Source: Neogale vison (taxonomy: Eukaryota; Chordata; Mammalia; Carnivora; Mustelidae). From it: 64,000 nt of DNA. Position numbers and translations under genes: made by a program. The DNA lies in contig NC_058099.1 in assembly GCF_020171115.1 (NCBI RefSeq), positions 10,841,001 through 10,905,000 on the forward strand. Reading direction: 5' to 3'. The notes below the pieces were generated by a model. It saw nothing but the letters and a program-made list of their open reading frames with translations, ran no database searches and had not been told where the DNA came from. Positions 1-12,440 of the stretch are shown here, in pieces (position 1 is the stretch's first letter; each line of letters starts with the position of its first letter).

Positions 1-105
1 TCATTTGAGTTTTGTAGTTTTCTTCTTGTAGTTCTTGTACATTTTTTTGGTTACGTTTGTACTTAAGTAGCTGTTATTTTAAATTATTTTATATTATTTT
101 TGTTT
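1..105 (-). mobile_element. L1 ORF2 fragment at window edge
   Basis: The plus strand resembles the reverse complement of L1 ORF2, in the region that reads 'ttttgtagtttt...cttgta...' when antisense. It is short, diverged and cut by the window start, so subfamily and full extent cannot be judged. Confidence 0.4.
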
Positions 106-1640
106 AAGTCAAGAGTTCATATCTGCCCAGAAGTCTGCTGCTCAGCAGTTGTTATTGAGCTAACACAGCCGAAAAATGGGAAGTAAAAGTAACTAGCCAA
201 AGTAGATTTCTCAGAATCCATGCATTTAAACTTAACATCTTTTATTCATGGGAAAGCCTTTGGCTTATGCCCTATATGCTTTGGTTTGCTCTGAGGATTT
301 AAAAAAAAAATTTTTTTTATTGCATTGTTCAGCATGCTTAGTGATCGTGTTGGTGACATTGTTTTATTAGGATTCTTTTTATCCTAAATGGCAGAAGCCC
401 AATGAAATCTGGCTTGAAATCTGGCAATCGAGGGGATTTATTGCTTCTCAATACTGAGAAATGTAGTGGTAATATGGGCTTTTGGTTTTGCTGGACCTAG
501 GTGTTCTACTTACATTTTCAGAAATTTGTTGTCTCTTTTATCTCTTGGTTTTCTGTCTCCTATGTTGGGTTCAGGTGCTTCCTATACAATGGCAACCATG
601 CCTACTGGCAACCCAAGTTTATAGTCTACCAATTTAGTCACCCAAATGAAAAAAAAAAAGAGGGTCTTACATTATTTTGAGTAGTAGTCACAGGGCTGGT
701 TGCACTAGGCCCAGTTTGGGTCATAGGCTGATCTATGAATCAGTCACCAAGATTTTTAGAGGGAGGGGGTTGCTCTGAGATGTTGATTGGGTGATGAGGG
801 GGTATGTATGTGTGTGCGCGGGCCTGTTCGGTGCCACCTGGATTCTATAGCCTGAGAGTGGGGCCGGGTAGCTTTTGCAGAGAAAATCTGGTGCTGTTAG
901 CAGAAGAAGGGAGAATGGATGCTAGGCAGCCAAAACAGATGTCCATTGCAGTCATCAAGAAAATGTTTTATTCAAAATATTCTTTTCAAAAAAGCAGTGA
1001 GATGTATAATCTAGTTTGGAAAGATTTACAACCAAAATGTTTCAGTGCTTAAAAGTATAGGTCTTCAGCTTCCTTAAAAATTGCCATATAAGCCTGATTC
1101 CTCAGGAGTCAGTGAATGAGATCTTATTATCATACATCTAATTTTTAGAGCTTCTTAATCACTTATTCTCTGAGCACTTGCATTACGTCCAGCACTCTGC
1201 TAAACTCTCTAGAAAGTGGAGTGTAAGCTCTGTAAACCGGGAACTACACCTCGTATTTTAAATGCTTAGGAGACTTTTTTTTTTTTAACCTTTAGAAAAT
1301 TGTATTCTAGCTTTTGAACTTCTTTTGGTATTATTTCACAACACATTTTGCATTTCCTTCTTTATGTTACATTGAAAGCATGCAGTGTGCTCAAAGGCTT
1401 TCATTAGAAAAAGAAAGCTTTACTGAAGATTTCACTATGAGCTTGCTTTGCCCAGCAGGAAACTGTAATAAGTTGCTTGATTTAAAGACAGTTTTCTTAC
1501 CTTTAATGTGGTTCATAGGCATTAGAATTTTTATGCTATCACAAAGCCTTATTTGAAGAGAAAATAGATGCAGATGAGTTGCTGTCTGGATTATAACAAT
1601 GTCATTAAGTATCTTCATGGATAATTTGTAATAAAAACAA
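106..1640. other. Unique AT-rich DNA, no gene seen
   Basis: I see no recognisable coding exon or transposon here. Short homopolymers (A runs near 301 and 650, T run near 1276) and a short purine run near 760 are the only low-complexity features. The open frames present (82 and 80 codons) have no recognisable domain and lie in AT-rich sequence. A weak L2-like stretch may lie at 1165-1265. Confidence 0.5.
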
Positions 1641-1644
1641 CCTA

Positions 1645-1745
1645 ATGGAAAGACTCTAGGCTTTGAAATCAGATTTCTTCTGCCACGCACTAATTGTTTG
1701 ACCTTGGGGAAGTTATTAAACTGAGTTCTAACGTGGCACTGTTTA
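1645..1745 (+). mobile_element. MIR SINE fragment
   Basis: The order 'gactctaggctttgaaatcaga', then 'accttggggaagttatt', matches the core of MIR in the sense direction (a tRNA-derived SINE that predates the eutherian radiation). The call rests on motif order only because the copy is heavily diverged. Confidence 0.5.
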
Positions 1746-2827
1746 AGTGGGACTTGTCTATTTGGCAGGTTGTTTTTTTAAGTGAGAGGCAATATGTATT
1801 TAAATGCCTAACACAGAAACCAGTGCACATGAGGGGTTCTTGTGGTGACGTAGTTCAACATTATCCTTAAGTGAAAAACAAACCCAAACTCCAAACCAAA
1901 ACCCAGACAAGGAAACTTCCTGTAGTTGTGATTTTGTTAAGAGATTAAATCTTCTTTCTGAAAGAAATAAATTCTTTTTTGAAAGGGTCCAAGTACTAGA
2001 ATAATAATGAGATGAAGATTGAAACTTAATGAAAATTGAATGATCAATATTCTCTTTCAGAAACTAGGATTAGTTGTGTTTCCAGAAGAGTATACTTGGG
2101 ATACGTGGATAATTTCAAATGATCAACTTACATATGTATATGTTTTTCCTCTACTTACGTGTTACAGTTAAACTTTAACAAAAACAAGGATCAATCGTCA
2201 GTTACCAGAGTATCTTTAAACAGTCTTCTTGTGAGAAGAGCCAGATGCCAAGAAAATAAGCCGGTATCAGGGACCTGATAATTTGGTAATGCTTTGACGA
2301 ACATACCAATTCTATGTCTAGAACAATGCTGATTTCCATGCATTCTCGATTTTTAACTTATAAAATACTACATACTGTATCAAAGGAAACGCTGAACTGT
2401 GTATATTTTACATTCTGTTTGAAATTCTTCTATAAATAACTTGGAGTGTCAAAAAAAAAGTATTAAAGCAGACCATTTCTGGAATATGATGTATAAGTTA
2501 GCTTATCTTTAGCCCAGTTCTCTGTTCTCAGCAGTAATCACTACTGATACTCAGAATGACAGAACTGATTTCTAAAAACATGAAAGTTTAATATTAGTTT
2601 GTTAGATTGTTCTTATATGAAAGGAATATTGACAAAAGTATTTGAGAAAGATTTTCTACAAAGACTGAAATGAAAAATCTTTTCATTATGGCTGACAATG
2701 AAGTAGAAAATCAGCTAAGCAAAACATTATTCCTTCTTCCTACTAAATATTTTGGTTAATTGGAGTTCCTCCCACTATCTCCCCCGCTCCCCCCCAGATT
2801 TTAAGCATATAATTAGCAAAATCTAGC
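1746..2827. other. Unique AT-rich DNA, no gene seen
   Basis: No recognisable repeat family and no open frame above 60 codons starts here. A-rich and T-rich tracts are scattered through it. Nothing in it supports a functional call. Confidence 0.5.
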
Positions 2828-3048
2828 TTAGAGCATAGTTTCTAGAATCAGGTCTTCTGGATTCACGTTTTCACTCTACCACTTATGATTTATATCCCTG
2901 TGTGATTTTGGGCAAATTACTTAATCTCTCTCCTTTGCTTCTTAAACTGTAAAATGGGGATGGTCATAATAGTATCTCAATGTTATTGTACAGATTAGAG
3001 AGAAAGGAGAAATTAGTTCAACATGGGACATGGCAGAGTGCCTCTCAG
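2828..3048 (+). mobile_element. MIR SINE
   Basis: Sense MIR: 'ccacttatgatttatatccc', 'gggcaaattacttaatctct' and 'ctgtaaaatggggatggtca' appear in the expected order, followed by a 'gcagagtgcctctcag' tail. About 220 bases are preserved, close to the full MIR length. Confidence 0.75.
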
Positions 3049-3639
3049 CTTGAACTTTCATTAAAGAAAAATAAGTTGGATTTGTTTTGATTTTTCACAC
3101 TAGAAGTTCAGCATTGTTGAGGGAGGACATTAGGACCAGGTCTAAGGTACTCCTAGGCTCGGGGCCTTTGGGAGGCTTGAAGTTTGGGAGGTTTCTTTTT
3201 TGCCTTCAGCAGCAGCCCTGGCAAGTCTGATGTAGGTTTTTAAAAAGTTTTTAATCCCTGGGGTGGACCCTGGAACAAGCTGACCTAATTTCTCTTGTGT
3301 TTGTGGAATGGAGATTGAATTGACTCAGGTTTTATTTGAGCTTCTCTGGATCTGATGCAGCATTAAAGCTCAGGTCTAGACCAATTTAAGTTGAGATTTT
3401 AGGGCTGACCACTGCTGTGTTTCCTCCTTTTTGTTTAGGAAGATATTTTTACATCACACTTCATCCCTCTGGCAATATTTATGACAAGCCTGCTGTGTGA
3501 TAGGTGCTTGGGTGGGAGGGGCAGTACGGGGAGGGGATTCCGGACAGAAGGCAAAGCTTAGCAATGGAGCAATATAAAAAATATGATTTGTAGTTAGATT
3601 ATGATCAGTTTGAAGGGATCCTTTACAATCACGCTCCGC

Positions 3640-3752
3640 CTGACAGTTCTGCAAGGGCAGAGATCTTTGTTTACTTGGTTCACGGATCTGTCCTCAGCAA
3701 CTAGAACAGTGAATGGTACATAATAGTAAATATATTTGTTAGACAGATTTGA
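3640..3752 (+). mobile_element. L2 LINE 3' end
   Basis: This resembles the L2 3' terminus: a 'gggcagagatctttgtttac' phrase, then 'cagcaactagaacagtgaat', 'ggtacataatagtaaatata' and 'tttgtta'. Upstream sequence from about 3440 may be more of the same copy but is too diverged to claim. Confidence 0.6.
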
Positions 3753-4244
3753 CACAGTTCTAATTGATTGCAATGAACCTTGATATTTTGATTAGTCTCT
3801 GAGGTTTTCTTGTAGACTAATACCTCATTTCCAGTAGGTTAATGACTGTTCATTTCACTATATTCTGTTTTTTAATGGAAATTTCTTGGCTAGAACTGGG
3901 GGGGGGCATTTATGTTAGAAGCAGGAGGTACCTTATAGTTTCTCCAGCAGTTTTTCTGGAAGAGCTTTTTCTGCCTTTTCTGTGAGCAGATGTGCTCAGG
4001 ATGAAAAGTTTAAAGGAGGGCTCACTCACATTTGGCTCACTGGGCGAGGAATGCCTTTTCCTCTTCATTTAGTGAGTGTCCATCAGACTTCCCAGAGTAC
4101 AATGAGGCATTTACCCAAGGCCTCAGCGGCAGCCCATACTTTCTGCATTTTAGGCTTTTTCTGCCACCCCTGGGAAACTGCCTGGTGGTCTGGCATCATA
4201 AGAATTTGTCTCACTAAAAACTCTTTCCCCACCCTTTCCTTCAG
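3753..4244. other. Unique DNA, no gene seen
   Basis: Nothing recognisable apart from a short G run near 3900. A 129-codon open frame crosses 3982-4371, but it overlaps a MIR, has no recognisable domain, and another frame is open over the same bases. I treat it as chance. Confidence 0.45.
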
Positions 4245-4428
4245 GAGAAGCGGTGGGTATAGTGGCAGGAGCTCTGGCCTCGGTGTCTCAATTTTGGCCA
4301 CAAGTAATAGCAGTCTGGCCTTCGGGAAGTTCCTCATCCTTTTTGCTGAGTTTTCTCAGTTGCAAATGTGAGTTTCATAATGCTAAGGGTTGTTGTGAAG
4401 ACTGAATAAAATTCTAGCAACAAAAAAA
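4245..4428 (+). mobile_element. MIR SINE
   Basis: Sense MIR pattern: 'tagtggcaggagctctggcc' at the head, 'ttttctcagttgcaaatgtg' in the middle and 'gggttgttgtgaagactgaa' toward the tail. It is diverged but keeps the core order. Confidence 0.65.
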
Positions 4429-4565
4429 TTAAACAGTGCCTTGTTAGTTTCTTTCTTCTGTCACATCAAATCACTGTTTTTCACTCTTATCCTTCTGACA
4501 CAAAAGGACACCTATGTTATTTTTCGTAACTCAGAGAACTATAGACTCTTTGATAATGGTTTTCT

Positions 4566-4601
4566 CTGTGTGTGTGTCTCTGTGTGTCTGTGTGTGTTGA
4601 A
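4566..4601. repeat. Imperfect (TG)n microsatellite
   Basis: A run of TG dinucleotides is interrupted by two TC steps (tgtgtctctgtgtgtctgtg). The interruptions suggest it is ageing. Confidence 0.85.
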
Positions 4602-5951
4602 GCAATGTGGAGTTTTACGAATGTATTTTTAAAAACATGGAAAAGCTACATTAAAAAAACCTAAACATCTCATACTTAATTTAAAAGTTTTCCAGAATAT
4701 GACCTTTAAAGTAAGGATCTTCCAAGACCATTCCTGTGCCCGTACTCTGCTTCCCAAAGAGGACATAGCATGTTTTTGTGTTTACATGTTGGTGAGTGAG
4801 CGAGCGAGCATGTGTATGTGAAGGAGAAAGAAAGAATGAAAATATGTGTGGTGGAAAAGATATTTTAGCCTGCTTTTGTAACTTTAGCTCTCTGTGCAAT
4901 GTGCCAAAAGTTATTTCTCCCTAGGGAGTATCTCTTTCAACAGTTTTTGAAGGCAGCATAAATTCTCACTTGGTGTTCAAGGAAGATGGTAATACAATTT
5001 AGTACAGGCAGAGTATTTTCTTTAACTTGTTAGAAACCAAAATGTGATTGCAGTGGCGAAGTTGTCAGCGCACTCAAGTTTAACAAGTGTTCGAAGGATT
5101 AGTAAAGGAAATGTAGTTTACTCTGCAGCTTTTATGGCAAAGAATTTAAAAGGTTTTGCTTTAAGCCCCTCCATGTGTTTCTTCCTTTTCTCCAAAACAT
5201 ACCTCTAAGTTGAAAAGAGAGATGAATCTCTTAGGCAGAAACTATTAACTCTGAGGGAGTTTATCATTGTTTGAGAGGAAGCAGAACATTTACATTTGAA
5301 TCAGCTCTGAGTGTAGCTTGTGCCCTAATCTCATTCCTCCTAGAAGTTGGTGAAGAGTTTAAGTACTTCCTACTTTGTGTTCTGGTCCTTGTAGTGCCAT
5401 CCTAATTTTCTCCGGGATCATAAATTTCCTAATTCAAAGTAAGCAAACTCCTGAGACAATGTGCGTTGGCTTTGCTTGGAAACGCTTTGTACAGTTGTCA
5501 CAGTCATCTGAGCAGGGCCACTGGCCAGAATTATCTCATTTTCGAAGCACTGATTACCATAGAAGAAAATAGCGTAAAAAAGACAAAATATTTCAGGAAG
5601 TGTGAAATAGAGCAGATAAAATCACCTCTATCACAATCCCACTTTAAAGTTTTGAATATTCCCGTTGGACACAATTGCAATTGGTGTATAGTTTTAAATG
5701 AGAAAGTAACACCATGTTTGTGATAAACAATTCGATCAACTTTTGAAGGTTCTATCACAGTCTTACAGTGTGATTTACCAGTTCCCTATTATTACACATA
5801 CAAATTCTTTTTAAAATAAAAACCACAGTACTCACAAGTTTATGGACTTTTGTGAGAAAATCTTTAGTATTGCCTCCCTTCCCAGAGAGGGCTGAGGAGG
5901 GCTTTGTCAAAGATAAACTGTTAGAGATGGTAATGTTTTTCTAAGTGTACA
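4602..5951. other. Unique DNA, no gene seen
   Basis: No recognisable transposon or exon. There is a short (gagc)n-like stretch near 4795. Three overlapping open frames near 5375-5758 (65-85 codons, both strands) lack any recognisable domain. Confidence 0.45.
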
Positions 5952-6156
5952 ATTTTTTTTTTAAAGAGTTTACCCATTTTTATTATTTGAGAGAGAGTGC
6001 ACAAGATTGAGAGAGAGCATGAGCTGGGTGAAGGGCAGAGGGAGAAGCACACTCCCTACTGAGCAAGGAGCCCGATGTGGGACTTGATCCTGGGACTCAG
6101 GGATCATGACCTGAGCTGAAGACAGGTGCTCAACCCACTGAGCTACCCAGGTGCCC
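5952..6156 (-). mobile_element. CAN-SINE (SINEC), complete
   Basis: Read on the minus strand it begins 'gggcacctgggtagctcagt' and ends in an A-rich tail, seen here as a T run at 5952. The pol III A-box-like and B-box-like parts are present but carry substitutions. Low CG content and changes in the head suggest an older copy. Confidence 0.9.
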
Positions 6157-8685
6157 TTATGTCTGTAATTTGTAAGAAGCTTGAAATTGAGCCATTTTCT
6201 GAGATTACAAAAAAAAAAAAATATGATAGTATTTTGTTCTACCATGAATATTAAATTAAAAAATTTGGATTTTGGGGATTCTTGGGTTCTTAATGCATAC
6301 TTCTGTCATTGATTTTTACTTTCTTATCTTGAGGGCCATGGATGGATTTAGGTCATTTTAGCTTAAAGAGAATAGAAACTATCTACCTAAAAGACCAGTT
6401 GGTGGGAGAAATTCTTCATATTTGCTCTTCTGCCTTGCTAAGACAGCTGTGTCCTAGACTGGAGTTAGCTTTTATAGCAGCTGTGAAGTCCTCACCTTAC
6501 AGAAAATGTTCCCAGTGACTGTTTGTTCCCGTGACTTGGAGCTGTCATTCAAACCCACCCCAAAGAAATAGGGTATGTACAATACTTCATGGGTGTCAGA
6601 TGAAGAAATATTATTGGAACTATGGTTTAATTAAAGCCAGCAGCCTATTTTATTTTTATGTTATTTTCTTAAAGGAATTAGTAAATTAGGATTTGGGGAG
6701 GTGTAGCCTGTGTTCATTCCTTAGAGATTGGGACAAGAATTTTGCCTTTGCAGAAAGAGCTTGTGTAGTTAAGGACTAGCCTGAAATGCTTTGCCTGGCA
6801 ATTGCACTGGGCATATTTGGAAAGGAAAGCCTCTTTGCATTGTGCATTTAGAAAAGTGTCTGTAAGCGTGCTTAGAAAATGGCAGCTTTTGCTGGTCTTG
6901 GCTGTCAATGTCTTGCTGCTACTGACTGTGTTTAACCAGAAAGGGAAACTCAGAGTAGAAAAAGTCTCACTCCCAAGACTTTACAAGAAAACCCCTCTTT
7001 GTTGATTTATATATATATATTTTAAAGGAGCTTGACATCTTCATCAAGTTCACAGTGGGCTTGCTTTGTTTGCTTTCTCTTGAATGCTTGATAAGATTTT
7101 TCTTCTATTGTTTTGTGCAGCAAGAACAGATCTTTCCATGGCTGGGGTGGGTTTTTTGTAAATCCACAATATGGTCATTGTCTGGTGGTGAATAATTGTG
7201 GCTGCTTTTTGTACAACCAGAACTAAGGCTTTGGCTGTGAACAGATTCCTTCTTAGCGTGAAAAGGGACTAATCCATGTAAATACAGCCCCAAAATAAAG
7301 CTTTACAGAAAAAGGGGAAGGCCGCTAAGCAGGAGGGCACAGGTCAGCAATTTAACCTTTAACCTAACAAATAAGAAGCATGAAAGTTCCAGAATTGGTT
7401 TACAAAAGAAAGCTCCTGTGATCTGTCAGTTTTTCTTTTCAGGAGGGAGCTGGGTGAGAGATCTGACTGACAGCTAGTGCCTTTTAACTGCAGACTGAAA
7501 TTAACTGCCAAATCGAAACTTGAATATGTGAAGGAGATTTTTTTCCTAAATAAATTGAGGTGGTAGAATAGGCTACATTAGCATTGGTCAGGCAGGGTCT
7601 CGCATGAGGTTTCCACCCTTGAAGCGGGGGGGCATAGGCATTTGACTGGACTACCTTTTTAAGATCCCTTCCAAGTTTAAAAAAGAGTCTGGGGCCTGAC
7701 TCTTACCAAAGTAGACATGAACTTAGCAGTTTAAGGCCAGATGAAAACTCCTTCTTCTTTTGTTACTATCACTGATACCCTTTGTAGACTTTTCATGGTT
7801 CCATAAATTAATTGCGGCCTTTACTAAAGATTTGTTAAGAGCTTTCTGTAAATATAATGAATGCATTGGCCGCAAAATAGCCATCTAGCAATTTCATAAT
7901 ATGTCCAACTTTTACGACCTGATGCACTTTAGAAACTCCGTTGTGCCACGTGAGCACCGTAAAGCAGAGGACACAGGCTCTCTTTCATGTGCTGCTGCTT
8001 TGTTCAACATGCTTAGGCATTATTAGCAGATACAATTGAGGAAGTTAAAGCTGCGGAGATTGAAATAGAGGTGTTTATTGGGCAATGCACAGGGGGGGAA
8101 TGGGAAGCTGCAAAAAGTGAGGGACTGCCCTGTTTCCTATGTGTGCTTGAAGAGTTAACAAAATAAGGTCTGTGCTAAGTGGGAAGTTTTACTTTTATGC
8201 TGTTGTACTCATTTACAAACTTTGTAAACAGTTTGTATTTATTTAATCACAACAGGTAATCTTGTTAATGAGTGTTAGTTTTTGCTTAAAGCATAATACA
8301 TCTGAAGTCAGCTGTTCTATTTCACTATAGAGAATTCTCTAACTGATAAAAACTTTAATTAATGAGAATCATTCAGATTAAAAAGAAACAATGAACTAAT
8401 GACTTTAAAGTAGGCTCCCTGTAGATTAATAAGAATAGTAATTATACTGTGCAACTCCATCGTGGAAACAAAGTCCCAGGGACGATTGTTTTAGTTTTTT
8501 TTTTAGGTGTCCATAGTATGATTGTATAAGTTGTTTAAAACTTACTCTTTCCAAGGGCCTGGTGGCCTGCCTCAGTTTCCCTAAGGGCTTTAGAGACCAG
8601 AGAAACATAATGTTGCTTAGTTAGTTATGCTAACTAAAATTAGCATAAAGTTAAGTGGCCACCTTCAGTTACAAGCTTAGGCATC
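6157..8685. other. Repeat-poor unique DNA
   Basis: About 2.5 kb with no transposon that I recognise, a short (TA)n at 7006-7023 and a G run near 7627. The 67-codon frame at 6802-7005 has a hydrophobic leucine-rich middle but no recognisable homology. The low repeat density makes this one of the better places to look for conserved noncoding sequence. Confidence 0.5.
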
Positions 8686-8689
8686 CACT

Positions 8690-8980
8690 CTCTTTTTCAC
8701 TAGCTGGTTACGAGAGCCTCCTCACTGGCCTTTATGCTTTCTTTCACATCCATGTTTAGTGCTGTCATCCAAGGCATCTTTCAAAAGCACAGCTGAGACC
8801 GCAGGACACCCCTTCTTATACCTGTGTCCTCTGATCCCCACAAGCTCAAGTCAGGCTCATTAGCAGGGCCAACGAGGTCTTCTGTGATCTATTCCCTGCC
8901 TGTCTCAGCATCATCTTAGTTCAGTTCATTCCCTCCTAAATATGCATCTTCCAGTATGTCCCAACTGACACTGACTCTGA
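8690..8980 (+). mobile_element. L2 LINE fragment
   Basis: Sense L2 pattern: 'ctcactggcctttatgcttt', 'catctttcaaaagcacagct' and 'ccctgcctgtctcagcatca', in the order found in the L2 region upstream of its 3' end. It is interrupted or ended by the SINE that follows. Confidence 0.55.
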
Positions 8981-8982
8981 TA

Positions 8983-9149
8983 GTTTGACTGAGAGAGACA
9001 CAGCAAGGGAGGGAACCCAAGTAGTGGGAGAGGGAGAAGCAGGCCTCCTGATGAGCAGGGAGCTCGATGTGGGGCTTGATCCCAGGGCCCTGGGATCATG
9101 ACCTGAGCTGAAGACAGACACTTAACCGACTGAGCCACCCAGGCGCCCC
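8983..9149 (-). mobile_element. CAN-SINE without its A-tail
   Basis: The minus strand begins 'ggggcgcctgggtggctcag' and runs through the CT-rich part, but the A-tail (a T run on the plus strand) is missing. The copy stops at 'tttgactgagagagacaca'. The tail was probably lost after insertion. Confidence 0.9.
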
Positions 9150-9344
9150 AAGAAAGGCTGATATGTTTAAAAGGGGATCTAATGCCGATGTTTTGAGAAA
9201 AGCTAATGCGTGTAGGCTTCACACTGTAAAAGGTCCCATGCTCTTCTATTTGATCTTCACTCCAACAATACAGAATGGGCCACGTTTTCTGAAAGGTACT
9301 TAGTATTTGAACGGATGGATGAGTAAATAAATGAATGAGTGGAC

Positions 9345-9535
9345 TGTGGAGTCTGAAAGCAGGGGTTAGAGTCTAAATTCTTCCAGTTATTAGCCATGTA
9401 ATTTCAGGTAAGTAACTTAACCTCTCAACCTACTTGCTAACCTGTAAAACAAGGTCTGTACTAGCCTTGCTTGTCCTATTAGATGGTATGAGGACTGAGT
9501 GAAGTAATGTACAGTAAATAAAAATGCTTTTCAAA
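9345..9535 (+). mobile_element. MIR SINE
   Basis: Sense MIR: 'cagttattagccatgtaatt', 'gtaagtaacttaacctctca', 'cctgtaaaacaaggtctgta' and 'atgaggactgagtgaagtaa' occur in consensus order. Confidence 0.75.
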
Positions 9536-10239
9536 CTGTAAACCCCCATGCAAATGTTGGTTTCTGCTGTGAATATTCTTAATGTATTCCAGGTCCTATA
9601 AATGAAGAGAAAGCATTCATGGATATAGATAGATTTGTGTTTTAATGACTGAAAGAACATCAGAACTGTTTTATTCATATCGTGTTAAAATATAAGCCCG
9701 TTTTGATAGCAAACAGAAGACAGTATACCCTTGTTTTTCTTTCATAAAGAAAATGTCAGGTTTATACTGTTGGTAAATGCTAACTAACAAAGGAAGCACA
9801 TACTGTATGGGGAACGGGTGTTCAAATGCAGTGTTTAGAGGCTTGTCTTCGCTATGCATTCTCCTTGGGTTGCCTCTCAAGAACCTTAGAGCCATATTTG
9901 CCTTCTAGCTCTGTGAACTACATACAACTTTTTCAGTAAGCTATTATTTTTGTGTGCATTTTTCTTTCTTTCTTTTTTTTTTTTGTGTATAGATTTTTCT
10001 GGTATTCATTTCTGTATGCTATTATTATCTCTGGCTTTGTTTGTCCTCCTTTTATTTTCCTTTTATTCTTACTCAGGTTACATGTGTATTTTTTGTCCTT
10101 TGAACTATATATATTTCTGTAAGACATCTCAAACTGTTCCTGGGATGTGCTGGAGTGTGAACTCTCCTAGTGTGATCTTAGTCCTACCTTGGTTTCTCCA
10201 GTCACCTACAGACTGATAGTTCCTCAGTCTGTGTCTTTC
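9536..10239. other. Unique pyrimidine-rich DNA
   Basis: No gene recognised. A TTTC/T tract lies at 9959-9983. Two short open frames (74 and 88 codons) are low-complexity and pyrimidine-driven. Confidence 0.45.
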
Positions 10240-10545
10240 TTTGGCTCAGATTCCCGAGTGCCAGGCTTGGATCTCCCTGCCAATGCTGCTTCTGGATATG
10301 CCACAAATTCTCCAAATTGAATTAACACCCTCCAACACAGACACATCTGTTTCTTCAATCTTCTACCCCTACCCTCTGGCCCCCACCACCCATTGCTGGC
10401 TACCCAGGAAAACAAAACTGAAAAGCCAGTCCTAAACTGTTCCTTCTATTACAGGGTCTTGGTCAATGGCATTAGTACCCATTCACTTGCTCATACCAGA
10501 AACCTGAAAGTCATCCTGGATTCACCCCACATCTAATTAAACTTC
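10240..10545 (+). mobile_element. L2 LINE fragment (RT 3' side)
   Basis: In plus-strand translation, broken by stops, the fragment shows the L2 order of an 'aaaactgaa' segment, a proline-rich stretch, then a reading like 'ETKSSWIHP' close to the L2 'NLGVILDS' region. This corresponds to L2 coding sequence after the RT core. Confidence 0.55.
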
Positions 10546-10549
10546 AGTA

Positions 10550-11935
10550 TTTCTTTTATTAAAAAAGCTTTAAAAATATTTTAAACAATCATCAGAGTCA
10601 CAGAAAAATTGTAATTATACTGCGGGAACTTATTTTCCCTTGCACTATTTGTGAATAAGTTGCAGACTTCCCCTTCAAATAATTGAGTCTTTGCTGCAAA
10701 CAAGGAGATTCTCCTGCATTATGCCCATCAGAATGAGGAAATTAATATTAATACAGTACTGGCATCTAATTCTCGGAGTTTCGCTAGTTGTCCCGGTAAT
10801 GTTCTGTAAAGCAGAAGGACTCTGTTCAGGACCACAGACTGAATTTAATTTTATGTCTCTTTAGTCTCCCTCAGTCTGGAACACTTCTCAGGCTTTCTTT
10901 AACTCTCACAACCTTGACATCTGAAGATTGCAGGCCTCCATTTTTTTTTTGGTCTGATGTTTCCCTGTGGTTACACATAGGTTAAGCATCTTTGGCAGGA
11001 AAATCGTAGAAGTGATGTTGTGCTCTTCTCATTGTATCTTATCAGAGAATGCAGGATTTCAACTTGTCCCCTTCCTGATGGTGATCACATGATTTTTAAA
11101 AAAAGATTTTATTTATTTGAGAGAGAGCAAGAGCGAGAGAGAGAGCACACAAGCAGGAGACGGGGAGAGGGAGAAGCAGACTCCCCACTGAGCAGGGAGC
11201 CTGATGCGGGACCCCGGGACCCTGAGATCATGACCTGAGCTGAAGACAGAAGCTTAACCAACTGAGCCATCCAAGGGTTCCACCACTTTGTAATGAACAA
11301 ATGTTTTGGGGAGAGTACTTTGAAATTCTACAAATATTCTGGTTACACTTTCAGTTTGTTTGTTTGGCTTTGGACTCACCATTTCCTATTTTATTGAAAG
11401 CTGTTATTGAATTACTCAGATTATTATGTGACTAAATTGCATTATTCAGTCTTTTCCAGTTTTGGTCAGTAGGAGCCAGCTTGAAGGAGCTCTGATGCTC
11501 TTTTGACATGTCCTCCTCATTCTCTGAGCTCTTCTTTGCTTTCTAGCATAAGATGTTCCATGCTCATGTTTACTTTCCTTTTCTTTGGCCTAAAAGCTGC
11601 CGTTTCTCCCATGAGTTCCTCCTAGTGGAGAGTGCTATTTAAAATCTGGATGGTGGATGTGCTCATTGCTCTTTGGGTATCACTATCTCTAGGCCTTCTT
11701 AGTAGACAGAGCTGGAGAGTATGTGCTGTGCATGTGCACACATGTTTACATCTGTATGTATTTCTGTATCCATCTGTGTATATTGAAAAGCATGAAATTT
11801 TCAGTTTCAATCTAACACCACAGGAGTCTTCGAGCTTCCTCCCGGGCACATTTGTAACTTCTTTCTTTGGCAGCAAGCAGCCAGCTTCCCATTATACTTA
11901 ATACATTTGCTTATTAATCTCGGCTGTATGACCAT
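10550..11935 (-). mobile_element. Old L1M-like element, part 1
   Basis: The block matches from memory an abundant old mammalian L1M-type sequence: 'atcatcagagtcacagaaaa', 'ttgtcccggtaatgttctgt', 'gtctctttagtctccctcag' and 'ttttgacatgtcctcctcat' in order. It is split by a SINE at 11094. Orientation is inferred from similarity to antisense L1 3' regions and is uncertain. Confidence 0.55.
11094..11280 (-). mobile_element. CAN-SINE, complete
   Basis: The minus strand runs from a mutated head ('ggaacccttggatggctcag') to the A-tail seen as 'tttttaaaaaaagattttat'. It carries a long (GA)n-type central run. It lies inside the L1M-like block and is therefore younger than it. Confidence 0.92.
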
Positions 11936-12440
11936 TCTCTCATCATGGCTGCCGCTACACCCTTCCTAGTATGGATGCCCTTTCCCAGCAGGGTTCTGAT
12001 ACCATATGCCACTGTGCCTCGGCTACTTGGATACCCGCCTCATCCAGCTTGGGCTTTGACAACCCATGACAGGCTGGCCCTTCATTATGCATGTTTGCTT
12101 CTTCTCAGGTTTTGACACCCCATACATGACTGCCACTTCCCTCCACGTTGTCCTCATCCTGCTCGGGATTTGACACCCTGTACTAAGTGGCCTCTGCATG
12201 GATGTCCCTTTAGCCTCTCAGGTGTTCTGACATCTCACGTCAGGCACCTGCTCCCTGTTCCTTTCTCCCTGCTTGTGCTCTGACTTCTGACACTGGGCAG
12301 CTCCCCCTGTGTGGACCCTTTTGTCACTCTTCCTGGGTTCTGACGCCCTGTGCTGGATTGCTTCTTATAGCATGGACACCCCCCTCATACTGCTTGGACT
12401 CTGTCTCCCCATGTTGGGTGCCTTCTTTAGCAGTACCATC
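11936..12440. repeat. Degenerate ~58-bp tandem array
   Basis: A recurring module 'ttctgacaccc(c/t)atgctgg...tgcatggatgcc...cctgcttggg' recurs with the TGAC(A/G) core near 11996, 12056, 12112, 12170, 12227, 12281 and 12340, and a decayed TGTC near 12400. Spacing is 53-61 bases. Units are diverged from each other. I recall similar arrays inside the neighbouring L1M-type family, so this is probably internal to that element rather than an independent minisatellite. Confidence 0.7.

Noticed and set aside
3982..4371. 129-codon frame on the plus strand
   Set aside because: Its last third is a MIR SINE and the opposite strand and another plus frame are also open over much of it; no similarity recognised.
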